A stretch of 64,000 nucleotides of DNA, taken from positions 6,634,292-6,698,291 of the forward strand of contig NZ_CP022163.1 of the NCBI RefSeq assembly GCF_002305855.1, in the 5' to 3' direction. The stretch's first letter is position 1. Every line of letters starts with the position of its first letter. Shown one piece after another: positions 8,925 to 19,226 of the stretch. Under the pieces are notes generated by a model, which had not been told where the DNA came from, did no database searches, and was given only the letters and a program-made list of their open reading frames with translations. A program made the translations under genes and the position numbers. This stretch comes from Melittangium boletus DSM 14713 (lineage in GTDB: Bacteria; Myxococcota; Myxococcia; Myxococcales; Myxococcaceae).

Positions 8925-9296
8925 ATGCTCTACAAAGTGACCCCGATGATGCCGCCGCCGGCCACCAAGGAACCCAAGGCGCGCGAGGCGGGGCAGCCGC
9001 GCAAGCGTCGCAAGTCGGCCATCTTCGACGCCGAGGGCCACGAAGTCCTCATCTCGCTGATGTGCCTCAAGTGCCGCACGCTCAAGCCGTTGGCGCAGTT
9101 CGGCCTGCGGAAGATGGCGGACGGAGCCATCCGCAACCAGCCTTGGTGCCGCACGTGCCGCTCGGGCGCGGGCAAGCCCAAGGAGAAGGTCGAGGAGAAC
9201 GTGGTCGCCGCGGTCGCCAACCTCCAGGTGGTTCCGGCGCCCGCCGTTGCCGCGGAAGAGGACGAGGCGCCCGTCGCCCTGGCCTCACAGGGCTGA
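8925..9296 (+). CDS. Small zinc-ribbon-like protein
   Basis: A 123-residue basic protein that I do not recognise as a named family. ATG 8925 has a strong site, GGAGGAAA, about five bases upstream. The core is a four-cysteine pair of knuckles, CLKC about 24 residues before CRTC, preceded by the basic stretch QPRKRRKS and followed by an Ala/Val/Glu-rich tail. The CxxC spacing suggests one structural zinc, as in small nucleic-acid or protein-binding ribbons. A 232-base leader separates it from the nucleotidase gene, so it may have its own promoter. Expression seems likely; the function is unknown. Confidence 0.75.
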   Translation: MLYKVTPMMPPPATKEPKAREAGQPRKRRKSAIFDAEGHEVLISLMCLKCRTLKPLAQFGLRKMADGAIRNQPWCRTCRSGAGKPKEKVEENVVAAVANLQVVPAPAVAAEEDEAPVALASQG

Positions 9297-9302
9297 GCGA
9301 GT

Positions 9303-9330
9303 CGCGGGCGGCTACAGCCGCAGGCCCGCG
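9303..9330. terminator. Hairpin between convergent genes
   Basis: CGCGGG at 9303-9308 pairs with CCCGCG at 9325-9330, and CGGC at 9309-9312 pairs with GCCG at 9317-9320. It overlaps the last codons of the Hsp70 gene and lies between convergent genes. No T run follows, so any termination role is tentative. Confidence 0.35.
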
Positions 9331-12086
9331 GGCAGGGTGTCGCCGAGGGCGCGCGCTTCATCCGCGGCCTCGAGCGCCACGACTTCCGTCACCATCCGCA
9401 CCCACGTGTCCGAGGCCTTCGCCGCGCGCAGGGCCTGGGCCGTGCGCGTGCGCAGCTCGGGGCTCAGGTCGCGCATGCGGTCTCCCGTGAGCCGCGCGAG
9501 CTGGGCCGCCGCGAAGGGGGCCCCGTCGATGCGCGACAGGCCCAGCTCCAAGAGCAGCGTGAGCCAGGACTCGGCCACCGCCACGTCCACCACCTTGTGG
9601 CCGCTGCCATACAGGGGCACGCGCGCCCCGAGCCGTCCCAGTGCCCACGGCCACGGTCCGCCGCTCTTGTTCTCTTCCTGGAGCCGCGCCGCCATCCACC
9701 CGCCCAGCTCCGCCTTGTCCGCGGCCTCCAGGTGCTCGAGCGACGCCGCCGTGCGCACCATCTCGTCCAGGCCCTCGGGCTGAATCCCCTTGAGCTTCGT
9801 CTGCGCGGCGGGCGGGTTGAGCGGTACGCGCCGGGCCAGGTGCGGCTTGAGGTAGTCGTACAGCTTGCGCTGCTGCGACTCGTTCAGGCCGCCGGAGACG
9901 CGCCGCCACATCACCCAGAACTCCACCCACACGGACTTCTCGGTGTGGTGCTGCACCAGGGGCTCGAAGAGGGAGAAGGTCTGCTCGGCGCGCCAGTGGT
10001 CCAACGGGTAGCCGAAGCCCGGCCGCAGCGTGTAGCCCGCGAGGCTGTAGAAGACGCGCTCGTGGTCCGCCGTCCGGCGGCGCTTGGAGGCCCCCGCGAA
10101 CAGGGAGCTCCACAGCTCGCGCAGCACCGGCACCCGCCACGTCTCGCGGGGGCCCAGCACCTTCTCCAGCGTGCGCGTGAGCTGCTTCACGTCCTTGGGG
10201 CCGATGGGCAACGGCTTGTTGCCGTACAGCCGCTCGACGTTGTCCTTCGCCTCGGCGAAGCGCGCGGGCATGGACTCGGTGACGGTGAGCTCGCGCTCGC
10301 CGCCCGTGCCCCGCAGCTCGAACTCCAGGCGCCAGCGCTCGTCCGCCACGTTGGACACGGCGAAGAGCTCCAGGGTGCCAATCTCCGTGAGCCCCGCGCG
10401 CAGGTGCACGGGCACCTCGGCCGTCTTCGCCGTGGCGCCCTTGAGCACCGTGTGGATGGGGGGCAGGGGCTTGAGCTCGTCCGTGAGCGGCACCACGTCG
10501 CCCGGCTTGTCGATGCGATCGCTCGTGGTGGAGTACAGGGTGAACTGCACGGGCCGCCCGAGCGTGAGCGAGAACGGACGCTCGCCGATGTCCGCGTGGT
10601 TGCCTTCCTCGAAGCCGCGCGGCACGAGGCACAGCACGGGCTGCTCGGCGCTGTCCGCCGCGCGCTGCAGGGCCACGTAGTACGCGCGCGCCGCGCCTCC
10701 GCCGATGCGCAGGCCGTGCCCGCGCCGCACCAGGCCGTAGTAGGCCGCTCCCCGGGCCACGGCGAGCTCCAGGGACTCGTGCCGCAGCAGTGGGATGCGC
10801 GGCGCGTGGGGCCACCAGGCGCTCACCGCGTCCACCAACCGCTCGGCGAGCCGGGGCGAGTTGAAGACGCCCCCGTTGAGCAGGATGGCGTCCGGACGGG
10901 GCAGGGCGCCGTCGGTGGGGGCCGGCTCGCCCAGGGCCGCGAAGCCCGCCGCCGCGTGTTGCGAGAGGAAGGCCGCCAGGTGCCGGGTGATGGCCGCGTC
11001 CTGGGCGTAGGGCAGTCCCAGCTCCTGCAGGGCCATGCGCGAGGCACGCCGGGGCCGCTCCTGGACGCCCACCTGGGGAAAGAAGCCTTCCAGCACGAGG
11101 GACTCGGCTTCCTCGCGCGTGAGCTCCGTGGACAGCGCGCCGCCGAGGAGCCGGCTGCCCTCGGCCACGAGCGACACGCCGTAGCGCTCGGGAGGCTCGG
11201 CGCCGAGCAGGGCTTCCTTGGCGGTGCGGGCGGCCTGGAGCGCCTGGGTCCACTGGGTGGCGGACAGCCGGCGATTGGCCTCCGGGAAGAGCTTTTCCTC
11301 CACGCGCCGGGCGAGCGCGGCGTCCATGTTGTCGCCGCCGAGCATCAGGTGCTCGCCCACCGCGAGCCGGCGGAGGATGGGGCCCTCGGGCGTCACGCCC
11401 GCGTGCACGAGGGTGAAGTCCGTGGTGCCGCCGCCCACGTCCACCACGAGCACGAGCCGCACCGTCTCCAGGGACTTGGCCAGCGTGCCGCGGTGGCGCG
11501 CGGTGTAGTCGTAGAAGGCGGCCTGGGGCTCCTCCAGGAGGGTGAACTTCTCCAGGCCCGCCCGGCGCGCGGCGCTCACGGTGAGGGCGCGCGCCGCCTC
11601 GTCGAAGGAGGCGGGCACGGTGATGACCACTTCCTGCTGGGACAGGGGCTTGTCCGGGTGGGCGTGGTTCCACGCCTGGGCGATGTGCCCGAGCAGGAGG
11701 GCGCTGGCCTCCACGGGGGACAGCTTCGCCACGTCCGCGGGAGCGCCCCACGGGAGGATGGGGGCCGAGCGGTCCACGCCCGGGTGGCACAGCCAGCTCT
11801 TCGCGCTCGTCACCACGCGGCCGGGCACGCGGGCGCCCTGCCAGCGGGCGAACTCACCCACCACCTGGGGGCTCTCGCCCCAGGGCAGGCGCAGCGTCCC
11901 GGCGGCGAGTTCATGCCCGGCGGGCACGTAGATGCAGGAGGGCAGCAGGGGCCTCGCGCTCACTTCGCCCTGCCGCACCAGCTGGGGGACGGGGAAGTCC
12001 CGGAGGGGGGCGCCAGGCCCCTGGGCGGGGTCCACCGAGGCGACGGCGCAGTGAGTGGTTCCGAGGTCGATGCCGACGATGTGCAT
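9312..12086 (-). CDS. Hsp70 family protein with long C-terminal region (DUF3731-like)
   Basis: A 924-residue protein with an Hsp70/actin ATPase at the N-terminus: GIDLGTTHCAVASVD (phosphate 1), VVDVGGGTTDF near residue 215 (phosphate 2), LGGDNMDAALARRVE, and NGGVF near 405. The roughly 400 residues that follow do not resemble a classical DnaK peptide-binding domain and match the pattern of Hsp70-like proteins annotated with DUF3731. It is the last gene of a three-gene minus-strand operon, 15 bases after a second Hsp70. It may be an ATP-driven chaperone for a dedicated client. No DnaJ or GrpE partner is nearby. No good ribosome site precedes ATG 12086, so coupling to the upstream gene is likely. 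Confidence 0.85.
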   Translation of the reverse strand: MHIVGIDLGTTHCAVASVDPAQGPGAPLRDFPVPQLVRQGEVSARPLLPSCIYVPAGHELAAGTLRLPWGESPQVVGEFARWQGARVPGRVVTSAKSWLCHPGVDRSAPILPWGAPADVAKLSPVEASALLLGHIAQAWNHAHPDKPLSQQEVVITVPASFDEAARALTVSAARRAGLEKFTLLEEPQAAFYDYTARHRGTLAKSLETVRLVLVVDVGGGTTDFTLVHAGVTPEGPILRRLAVGEHLMLGGDNMDAALARRVEEKLFPEANRRLSATQWTQALQAARTAKEALLGAEPPERYGVSLVAEGSRLLGGALSTELTREEAESLVLEGFFPQVGVQERPRRASRMALQELGLPYAQDAAITRHLAAFLSQHAAAGFAALGEPAPTDGALPRPDAILLNGGVFNSPRLAERLVDAVSAWWPHAPRIPLLRHESLELAVARGAAYYGLVRRGHGLRIGGGAARAYYVALQRAADSAEQPVLCLVPRGFEEGNHADIGERPFSLTLGRPVQFTLYSTTSDRIDKPGDVVPLTDELKPLPPIHTVLKGATAKTAEVPVHLRAGLTEIGTLELFAVSNVADERWRLEFELRGTGGERELTVTESMPARFAEAKDNVERLYGNKPLPIGPKDVKQLTRTLEKVLGPRETWRVPVLRELWSSLFAGASKRRRTADHERVFYSLAGYTLRPGFGYPLDHWRAEQTFSLFEPLVQHHTEKSVWVEFWVMWRRVSGGLNESQQRKLYDYLKPHLARRVPLNPPAAQTKLKGIQPEGLDEMVRTAASLEHLEAADKAELGGWMAARLQEENKSGGPWPWALGRLGARVPLYGSGHKVVDVAVAESWLTLLLELGLSRIDGAPFAAAQLARLTGDRMRDLSPELRTRTAQALRAAKASDTWVRMVTEVVALEAADEARALGDTLPAGLRL

Positions 12087-12101
12087 AAGCGTGGGGTGCT
12101 T

Positions 12102-13955
<1,854 letters not shown>

Positions 13956-13975
13956 GGAAGCTCCGTGAGGGGGTG

Positions 13976-14572
13976 TCAGGACAGCTCGACTTCGGCGGGC
14001 GCGAGCACCCGGGGATCCATCGCCGGGCTGGTGGACGGCAACGTCACGGCCGTGGTCACCCAGCCGTGGTGCTTGAGGGCACCGTTATAAGGAGGCTGGC
14101 CGGCCACGTTGCCGGTGAGGCGGATGCGCTGGGCGTCGAACCCCGCGGGCACCTGCACCCGGTCTCCCTCGCTCTGGGGGAGCACCGGTTCCAGGGTGAG
14201 GTATTGACGCACCAGCTTGCGGCACCCCTCGTGGACGATGCGCGCGGCGGCCCCCACGTCCTCATCCGGGAAGGCGGCCACATCCTCCTGGAGGAAGTCG
14301 ATGAGGCGGCCCTCGCGCTGCAACATGGCGAGCAACTGGAGCGCCGAGGCATGCTCGCGCTCCGGAGGCACGGCGACGACGGGCGGCGGGGCGGGGGGGG
14401 CCGCGGGTGTCGGCTCGGCGACAGGCGCGCCGGTGGGCAGTCGGCCCGCCACGTCCGCCTGGCGCACGGGCAGGACGGCCTGGGCGAACGAGCGATCGAG
14501 CCAGATCCGCCAGAAGCACACCAGGGCGAGCCACAGACGGGCGAAGAACGAGAGCGAGGGCTGGTCGGTCAT
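13976..14572 (-). CDS. DUF2760 domain protein
   Basis: A 198-residue protein, first in the operon with the two Hsp70-like genes (20-base gap). It starts with a hydrophobic or amphipathic segment (FFARLWLALVCFWRIWLD), then a Pro/Ala-rich linker (about residues 45-70), then a conserved domain: ALQLLAMLQREGRLIDFLQE, DVGAAARIVHEGC, and NGALKHHGWV near the end. This is the DUF2760 pattern, which I recall being found next to Hsp70 family genes in other bacteria. It may be a membrane-linked adaptor or client of the Hsp70 pair; that is inference from position. Confidence 0.8.
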   Translation of the reverse strand: MTDQPSLSFFARLWLALVCFWRIWLDRSFAQAVLPVRQADVAGRLPTGAPVAEPTPAAPPAPPPVVAVPPEREHASALQLLAMLQREGRLIDFLQEDVAAFPDEDVGAAARIVHEGCRKLVRQYLTLEPVLPQSEGDRVQVPAGFDAQRIRLTGNVAGQPPYNGALKHHGWVTTAVTLPSTSPAMDPRVLAPAEVELS

Positions 14573-14624
14573 CGGCCCCGGATAACAGACCCGGGGCGCT
14601 TTTCAATTCACGGATGGCGCAAAT

Positions 14625-14655
14625 GAAAAGGGCCCCACCGTTTCCAGTGGAGCCC
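14625..14655 (-). terminator. Rho-independent terminator after tRNA-Ala
   Basis: On the minus strand a nine-pair stem (14655-14647 with 14638-14630, one G-U pair) with an eight-base loop is followed at once by TTTT (14629-14626). It sits 11 bases after the 3' end of tRNA-Ala and is a textbook intrinsic terminator. Confidence 0.85.
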
Positions 14656-14666
14656 CAATCACTTCA

Positions 14667-14742
<76 letters not shown>

Positions 14743-14920
14743 ATGACACTTCCGTCTCCCGACACCGTTGGGCGGCTGCGGTTTCCCGCCGTCGAGAAGA
14801 CGAACGGGCAATTACAGGACCCCATTCCGGGTGTCAAGCCGGGAATGTTCAGGCCCTCCTGGGCGATTGACGCGCGGCAACTCGGGGTGTCATAAGACCC
14901 CCTCCAAGGCACCTCCTTTA

Positions 14921-17257
14921 ATGTCCAACTCCCCCTCGAAGACGTTGAGCCCGGCCGAGCTCGCGAAGCTGGAGCATGCCTTCGCGTCCGACCCTTCTTC
15001 TGAAGCCTATAAACCCCTCGCCGAGGCGTACCTGGCCTCGGGGCGATTCATGGAGGCGATGGTCGTCTGCAAGAAAGGGGTGAAGGCTCACCCCAATCGA
15101 GCCGACCCTCGTCTCCTGCTTGCCCGCGTCTACCAAGACCAGGGCAAGGACAAGAAGGCCCTGGAGGAGGTGCTCGGCGCCCTCCAGGCCCATCCGTCCG
15201 ACCGCGCCTCGCTGCGCATGGCCGGCGCCCTGCAGCTCAAGACGGGCGAGGCCGACGCGGGCCGCGCCAATCTGCTCAAGGCGTACGAAGCGGATCCCGC
15301 CGACCCCGACACGCTCGCCTTGATGCAGCAGTACAAGGTGCAGCCGCCGGCGGCCGCCGCGCCCGCTCCGGCTCCCGTGGCCGCCGCGCCCGCTCCGGCT
15401 CCCGTGGCCGCCGCGCCGGTTGCTCCCACGCCGACGCCCGCCCCGGCGGCCGCCGCTCCGGCCGCTCCCGCGCCGAGCGTGGAGGCCGAGGCCCCCGCGG
15501 CCCGCGCCAAGCCCGCCGCCGACGAGCCGGCCGCGCGCGCTCCGGCCCGTCGTGCCGCCGTGGTCGTCGACGAGGACGATGACGTCGACGACGACGACGA
15601 CGACGCCCCGCGCAAGCCGCGCAAGAAGGGCGCGGACAAGAACAAGTTCATCACCCTGGGCTTGCTCGTCGCGGTGCCCATCATCCTGGGCGGCTACTTC
15701 GTCCAGGGCCGCATGGCCGCGACGCGCAACCGCGAAATCAAGCGGCAGCTCGACATCGCGACCCAGGAGCTCAAGCACGACTCGTACGCTTCCTATCAGG
15801 AGGCCTGCAAGGCGGCGGACGCGGCGCTCAACGCGGATCCCGACTCCACCGCGGCGCATGGCTACCTGGCCTACGCCTACGCCATCCGCTGGGGCGAGCA
15901 CGGCGGCGGCGACGATGCGCGCAAGAAGGCCGAGGATCACCTGGCGGCCGCCCAGAAGAGCGGGGAGATCAGCTCCCACCTCTACGCCGCCGAGGCGCTC
16001 GTCAAGACGTACGGAGGCAAGGGCAAGGACGCGCTCGTGGATCTCGAGAAGCGCGTGCAGGACTTCGACAAGGAGGGCAAGCGCAGCTCACTGCTCTACC
16101 TGACGCTCGGCCTCATCCAGATGAACGCGGGTGACATGGATCGCGCCAAGGACAACCTGGAGAAGGCCCAGGGCCTGTCGCCGGATGATCCGCGCATCTA
16201 CGCCGCGCTCGGCGCCGTGTACCGTCGGCTCGGCCAGGACGGCACCGCGTGGAAGAACTACGACTTCGCCCTGCGCTACGAGAAGGATCACCCCGAGTCC
16301 CTGCTCGGCAAGTCCCTGCTGATGCTCGAGCAGGACGAGGCCAACTTCGGCCTGGCCGCGGTGATGCTCAAGAAGCTCCTGGAGGTGTCGCCTCCTCCGT
16401 CTCCGCGCCAGCTCGCGGCGGCCAACGTCGCGCGCGCGTTGCTCATCTCGCGCGTGTCCACGGCCATGGAGAAGATGAAGCCGGACGAGCAGGCCAAGCT
16501 GGCGGAGGCCACCGGCGTGCCCACCGACAAGGAGAAGGCGCGCCAGGAGCTGACCAAGGCCGAGGACACCGGCTTCACGCTGGACCGCAACAGCCCCGAG
16601 CTCTTCCTCATCAAGGGCCGCCGGCTCATCTCGGAGAACCAGTACGATCAGGCCGCCACGGAGATCCGCAAGGCCGTGAAGATGGACGGCACGCGCGCCC
16701 AGTTCTACGTGGAGCTGGCCAAGGCCCTCATGGGCAAGCCCGGCGGCGAGAAGGAAGCCTCCGAGGCGCTCGACACCGCCATCAAGACCATGGGCAACAG
16801 CCCCAAGCTGCTCACCATGCTGGGCAACGCCTACCGCCGCCAGGGCAAGCTGGATGACGCGCTGGCCAAGTACCAGCTGTCGGTGAAGGACGCGAACGCG
16901 AAGAACCCCGAGGCCCGTCTGGCCATCGGCGCCATCTACCGCGAGCGGGGCTCGTGGGACCTGGCCCAGGAGTCGCTGGAGAAGGCGAGCACCGAGTACA
17001 TCGGTCAGCCGGACAAGGCCGCCACGGCCCTGCTGGAGCTGGCGCGCGTCTTCGAGGGCAAGGGCGACAGCGCCAAGGCCGACGAGACGTACCAGAAGGC
17101 GCTCAACGCGGACGAGAACTACGCCCCGGCGTACTACTTCTACGCGGCGTTCCTCTCGAAGGACAAGAAGCAGGCCACCAAGGCGAAGGCGCTGGCGCAG
17201 GAGTACGTCAAGCGCGAGCCCAAGGGCGAGTTCGTGGCGCGCGCCCAGGCGTTGTGA
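14921..17257 (+). CDS. TPR repeat protein with one membrane helix
   Basis: A 778-residue protein. The N-terminal part (residues 1-140) holds about three TPR units (YKPLAEAYLASGRFMEAM, PRLLLARVYQDQGKDKKALE). A low-complexity Pro/Ala region and an Asp-rich run (DDDVDDDDDD) follow, then a single membrane helix at about 242-262 (FITLGLLVAVPIILGGYF). The C-terminal 500 residues are many TPR-like repeats, for example IYAALGAVYRRLGQDGTAW and LLTMLGNAYRRQGKLDDAL. Repeats on both sides of the membrane suggest an envelope scaffold; TPR proteins of this kind often serve motility or secretion machines in myxobacteria, but no specific homologue is named. The start is clear from MSNSPSKTLSPAELAKLE; its ribosome site is weak. 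It is monocistronic, with a terminator downstream. Confidence 0.8.
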   Translation: MSNSPSKTLSPAELAKLEHAFASDPSSEAYKPLAEAYLASGRFMEAMVVCKKGVKAHPNRADPRLLLARVYQDQGKDKKALEEVLGALQAHPSDRASLRMAGALQLKTGEADAGRANLLKAYEADPADPDTLALMQQYKVQPPAAAAPAPAPVAAAPAPAPVAAAPVAPTPTPAPAAAAPAAPAPSVEAEAPAARAKPAADEPAARAPARRAAVVVDEDDDVDDDDDDAPRKPRKKGADKNKFITLGLLVAVPIILGGYFVQGRMAATRNREIKRQLDIATQELKHDSYASYQEACKAADAALNADPDSTAAHGYLAYAYAIRWGEHGGGDDARKKAEDHLAAAQKSGEISSHLYAAEALVKTYGGKGKDALVDLEKRVQDFDKEGKRSSLLYLTLGLIQMNAGDMDRAKDNLEKAQGLSPDDPRIYAALGAVYRRLGQDGTAWKNYDFALRYEKDHPESLLGKSLLMLEQDEANFGLAAVMLKKLLEVSPPPSPRQLAAANVARALLISRVSTAMEKMKPDEQAKLAEATGVPTDKEKARQELTKAEDTGFTLDRNSPELFLIKGRRLISENQYDQAATEIRKAVKMDGTRAQFYVELAKALMGKPGGEKEASEALDTAIKTMGNSPKLLTMLGNAYRRQGKLDDALAKYQLSVKDANAKNPEARLAIGAIYRERGSWDLAQESLEKASTEYIGQPDKAATALLELARVFEGKGDSAKADETYQKALNADENYAPAYYFYAAFLSKDKKQATKAKALAQEYVKREPKGEFVARAQAL
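15353..15417 (+). repeat. 27-base tandem repeat inside the TPR gene
   Basis: Two perfect 27-base copies (15353-15379 and 15380-15406) and 11 bases of a third. They encode the Pro/Ala linker (AAAPAPAPV per unit) and are probably prone to length change. Confidence 0.9.
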
Positions 17258-17296
17258 GCCGGGCTGCCCCGAGCGACAAGCGAAGATGATGGCGGC

Positions 17297-17330
17297 GGGC
17301 GCGGGGATGGCATGAATCCCGCGCCCGTTT
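17297..17330 (+). terminator. Rho-independent terminator after the TPR gene
   Basis: A perfect nine-pair stem (17297-17305 with 17318-17326) and 12-base loop, followed by GTTTGCTT. It lies 40 bases after the TPR stop codon. Confidence 0.75.
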
Positions 17331-17379
17331 GCTTGAAGTCACTTCGTCCCCTGTGTAAGGGGAGGGGGCCTTTGACCCC

Positions 17380-17401
17380 GGGCGGAGTTTTCCCTCCGCC
17401 C
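17380..17401 (+). promoter_or_regulatory. Hairpin in the leader of ctaB
   Basis: A perfect eight-pair G+C stem (17380-17387 with 17394-17401) and six-base loop lies 48 bases before the ctaB start and after the previous terminator. It could be a leader structure or part of an upstream terminator. No T run follows. Confidence 0.35.
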
Positions 17402-17448
17402 CCAACCCGCGTCAGTCTCGAGCCTGCCGCGAATTGGGGAGTTCCCGC

Positions 17449-18336
17449 GTGAGCGCGCAAGCCGCCGTGAGTGTGCCGAGCCTGAGTTCGGATCTTCTGT
17501 CCCTCACCAAGCCCCGGCTGTCGGGCCTCGTGCTCGCCACCACCGCGGGTGGAATGTGGCTGGCACCCGGAGAGCTGACGGTGTCGCGCATCCTGGTGAC
17601 CCTGCTGGCCACCTCCGGTCTGGTGGGCTCGGCCAACGCGCTCAACTGCTACTGGGAGCGCCACAGCGACCGCTTCATGGCGCGCACCCAGAACCGTCCG
17701 CTGCCCTCGGGCCGCATGGACCCGCTCGTGGCGCTCTTCTTCGGCCTGGGGCTGGCCGCCGTGAGCCTGCCGGCGCTCGCGCTGGGCGCCAACGTGCTCA
17801 CGGCCGTGCTCGGCCTGGTGGCCCTGCTCAGCTACGTGCTCGCGTACACGCCGCTCAAGGCGCGCACCTCCGCGGCCATGCTGGTGGGCGCCATCCCCGG
17901 CGCGCTGCCCCCGCTCATGGGCTGGACGGCCGTCACCGGGCAGATCGACGCGGGCGGCTACGTCCTCTTCTCCATCCTCTTCCTGTGGCAGATCCCCCAC
18001 TTCATCGCCATCGCCCTGTTCCGCAAGGACGAGTACGCGGCGGCCGGCCTCAAGTCCGTGCCCATCGAGCGCGGGGACGACTCCAGCCGCCTGCAGATCG
18101 TCCTCTACCTGGTGGCGCTGGTGCCCATGAGCCTGCTGCCCTTCCAACTGCGCATCGCGGGGGGGTGGTACCTGGGCGTGGCCGTGGTGCTGGGGCTGTC
18201 CTTCCTGGCGCTCGGGGCCCGGGGGCTCTTCCAGAGCCTGGGACGGGCCTGGGCTCGCCAGACGTTCCTGTTCAGCCTGCTGTACCTGACCGGCCTCTTC
18301 GCCGCGATGATGCTCGACAGCGGTGGGCATGTTTGA
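17449..18336 (+). CDS. ctaB: Heme O synthase (protoheme IX farnesyltransferase)
   Basis: A 295-residue UbiA-fold prenyltransferase with about eight membrane helices. It adds a farnesyl group to protoheme to make heme O for terminal oxidases. The hallmark block NCYWERHSDRFMARTQNRPL holds the first Asp-rich site and the RTxxRPLP motif, and YTPLKARTSAAMLVGAIPGA follows. GTG 17449 is chosen because GGGGAG lies seven bases upstream and the protein then starts just before the first conserved KPRLSGLVLAT block. The family usually lies with cytochrome oxidase genes; here the next gene encodes a cupredoxin-like lipoprotein, which fits a copper or respiratory setting. Confidence 0.93.
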   Translation: MSAQAAVSVPSLSSDLLSLTKPRLSGLVLATTAGGMWLAPGELTVSRILVTLLATSGLVGSANALNCYWERHSDRFMARTQNRPLPSGRMDPLVALFFGLGLAAVSLPALALGANVLTAVLGLVALLSYVLAYTPLKARTSAAMLVGAIPGALPPLMGWTAVTGQIDAGGYVLFSILFLWQIPHFIAIALFRKDEYAAAGLKSVPIERGDDSSRLQIVLYLVALVPMSLLPFQLRIAGGWYLGVAVVLGLSFLALGARGLFQSLGRAWARQTFLFSLLYLTGLFAAMMLDSGGHV

Positions 18337-18382
18337 TTCCGCCTCGTCGGAAGGCAGGCGCGTGACACCCGGGAGAGTTCAC

Positions 18383-19216
18383 ATGATGTGGCGTACGTTG
18401 GGGATTTCGGTGCTGGGGACGGTGGGGCTCGTGGCCCTGTCCGCCTGCAAGCAGGAGTCCTCGTCCTCCGACCGCACGCCCGTGACGTCGGCTCCCTCGA
18501 GCACCTCGAACACGACGGCTCCCGCCCCCGCCGCGGTCGAGCCCGACGCCCCGCCGCTCACGGGCGGAGGCACCGTCCAGGGCTCGGTCACCTTCAAGGG
18601 TACGCCGCCTCCGGCCGCCGCCATCACTCCGAGCCAGGATCCCGCCTGCCAGTCCATGCCGTCGACGGACCAGTCCCTCCAGGTGGTGGGAGGCAAGCTG
18701 GGCAACGTCCTCGTGCGCGTGCGCGGGTTGATGCCCAACTCGCGCCGCACCCAGCCCATCGTCATCGATCAGCAGGGCTGCACCTACTCGCCCCGCGTGC
18801 AGGGCGCCGTGTTGGGTCAGCCCGTGCTCATCAAGAACAGCGATGGGACGCTGCACAACGCGCGGGCCCTGTCCGGCACCAAGTCCATCTTCAACGTGGC
18901 CCAGCCGCCCAACGGCAAGCCCGTGCAGCGCTCCCTGCCCTCGGACGTCGAGGTGCTGCGCCTCAAGTGTGACATCCACCCGTGGATGGTCTCCTGGGTG
19001 TTGGTGAACCCCAATCCCTTCTTCGCCACCTCCGACGCCAAGGGCGCCTTCTCCATCGAGCACCTGCCCGCGGGCACCTACTCGCTCGAGGCCTGGCACG
19101 AGACGTTGGGCACCAAGACGGCCGAGGTGACCGTGAAGGAGGGGCAGTCGAGCCCCGTGTCCTTCGAGTTCTCCGCCGAGGACGCCAAGGGCACCGCCTC
19201 GGGCGCGGTGAAGTAG
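18383..19216 (+). CDS. Cupredoxin-like lipoprotein with carboxypeptidase-regulatory-like fold
   Basis: A 277-residue lipoprotein: MMWRTLGISVLGTVGLVALSAC ends in a lipobox, with GGGAGAG five bases before ATG 18383. A Ser/Thr/Pro/Ala linker follows. The folded part begins GGTVQGSVTFKG, a beta-sandwich start, and ends with GAFSIEHLPAGTYSLEAWHE, typical of carboxypeptidase-regulatory-like domains. Between them DGTLHNA and LRLKCDIHPWM supply His, Cys, His and Met in the order of a type 1 copper site. A copper or electron-transfer role close to heme O synthase is attractive but inferred. Confidence 0.7.
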   Translation: MMWRTLGISVLGTVGLVALSACKQESSSSDRTPVTSAPSSTSNTTAPAPAAVEPDAPPLTGGGTVQGSVTFKGTPPPAAAITPSQDPACQSMPSTDQSLQVVGGKLGNVLVRVRGLMPNSRRTQPIVIDQQGCTYSPRVQGAVLGQPVLIKNSDGTLHNARALSGTKSIFNVAQPPNGKPVQRSLPSDVEVLRLKCDIHPWMVSWVLVNPNPFFATSDAKGAFSIEHLPAGTYSLEAWHETLGTKTAEVTVKEGQSSPVSFEFSAEDAKGTASGAVK

Positions 19217-19226
19217 GGCGCGGGCC

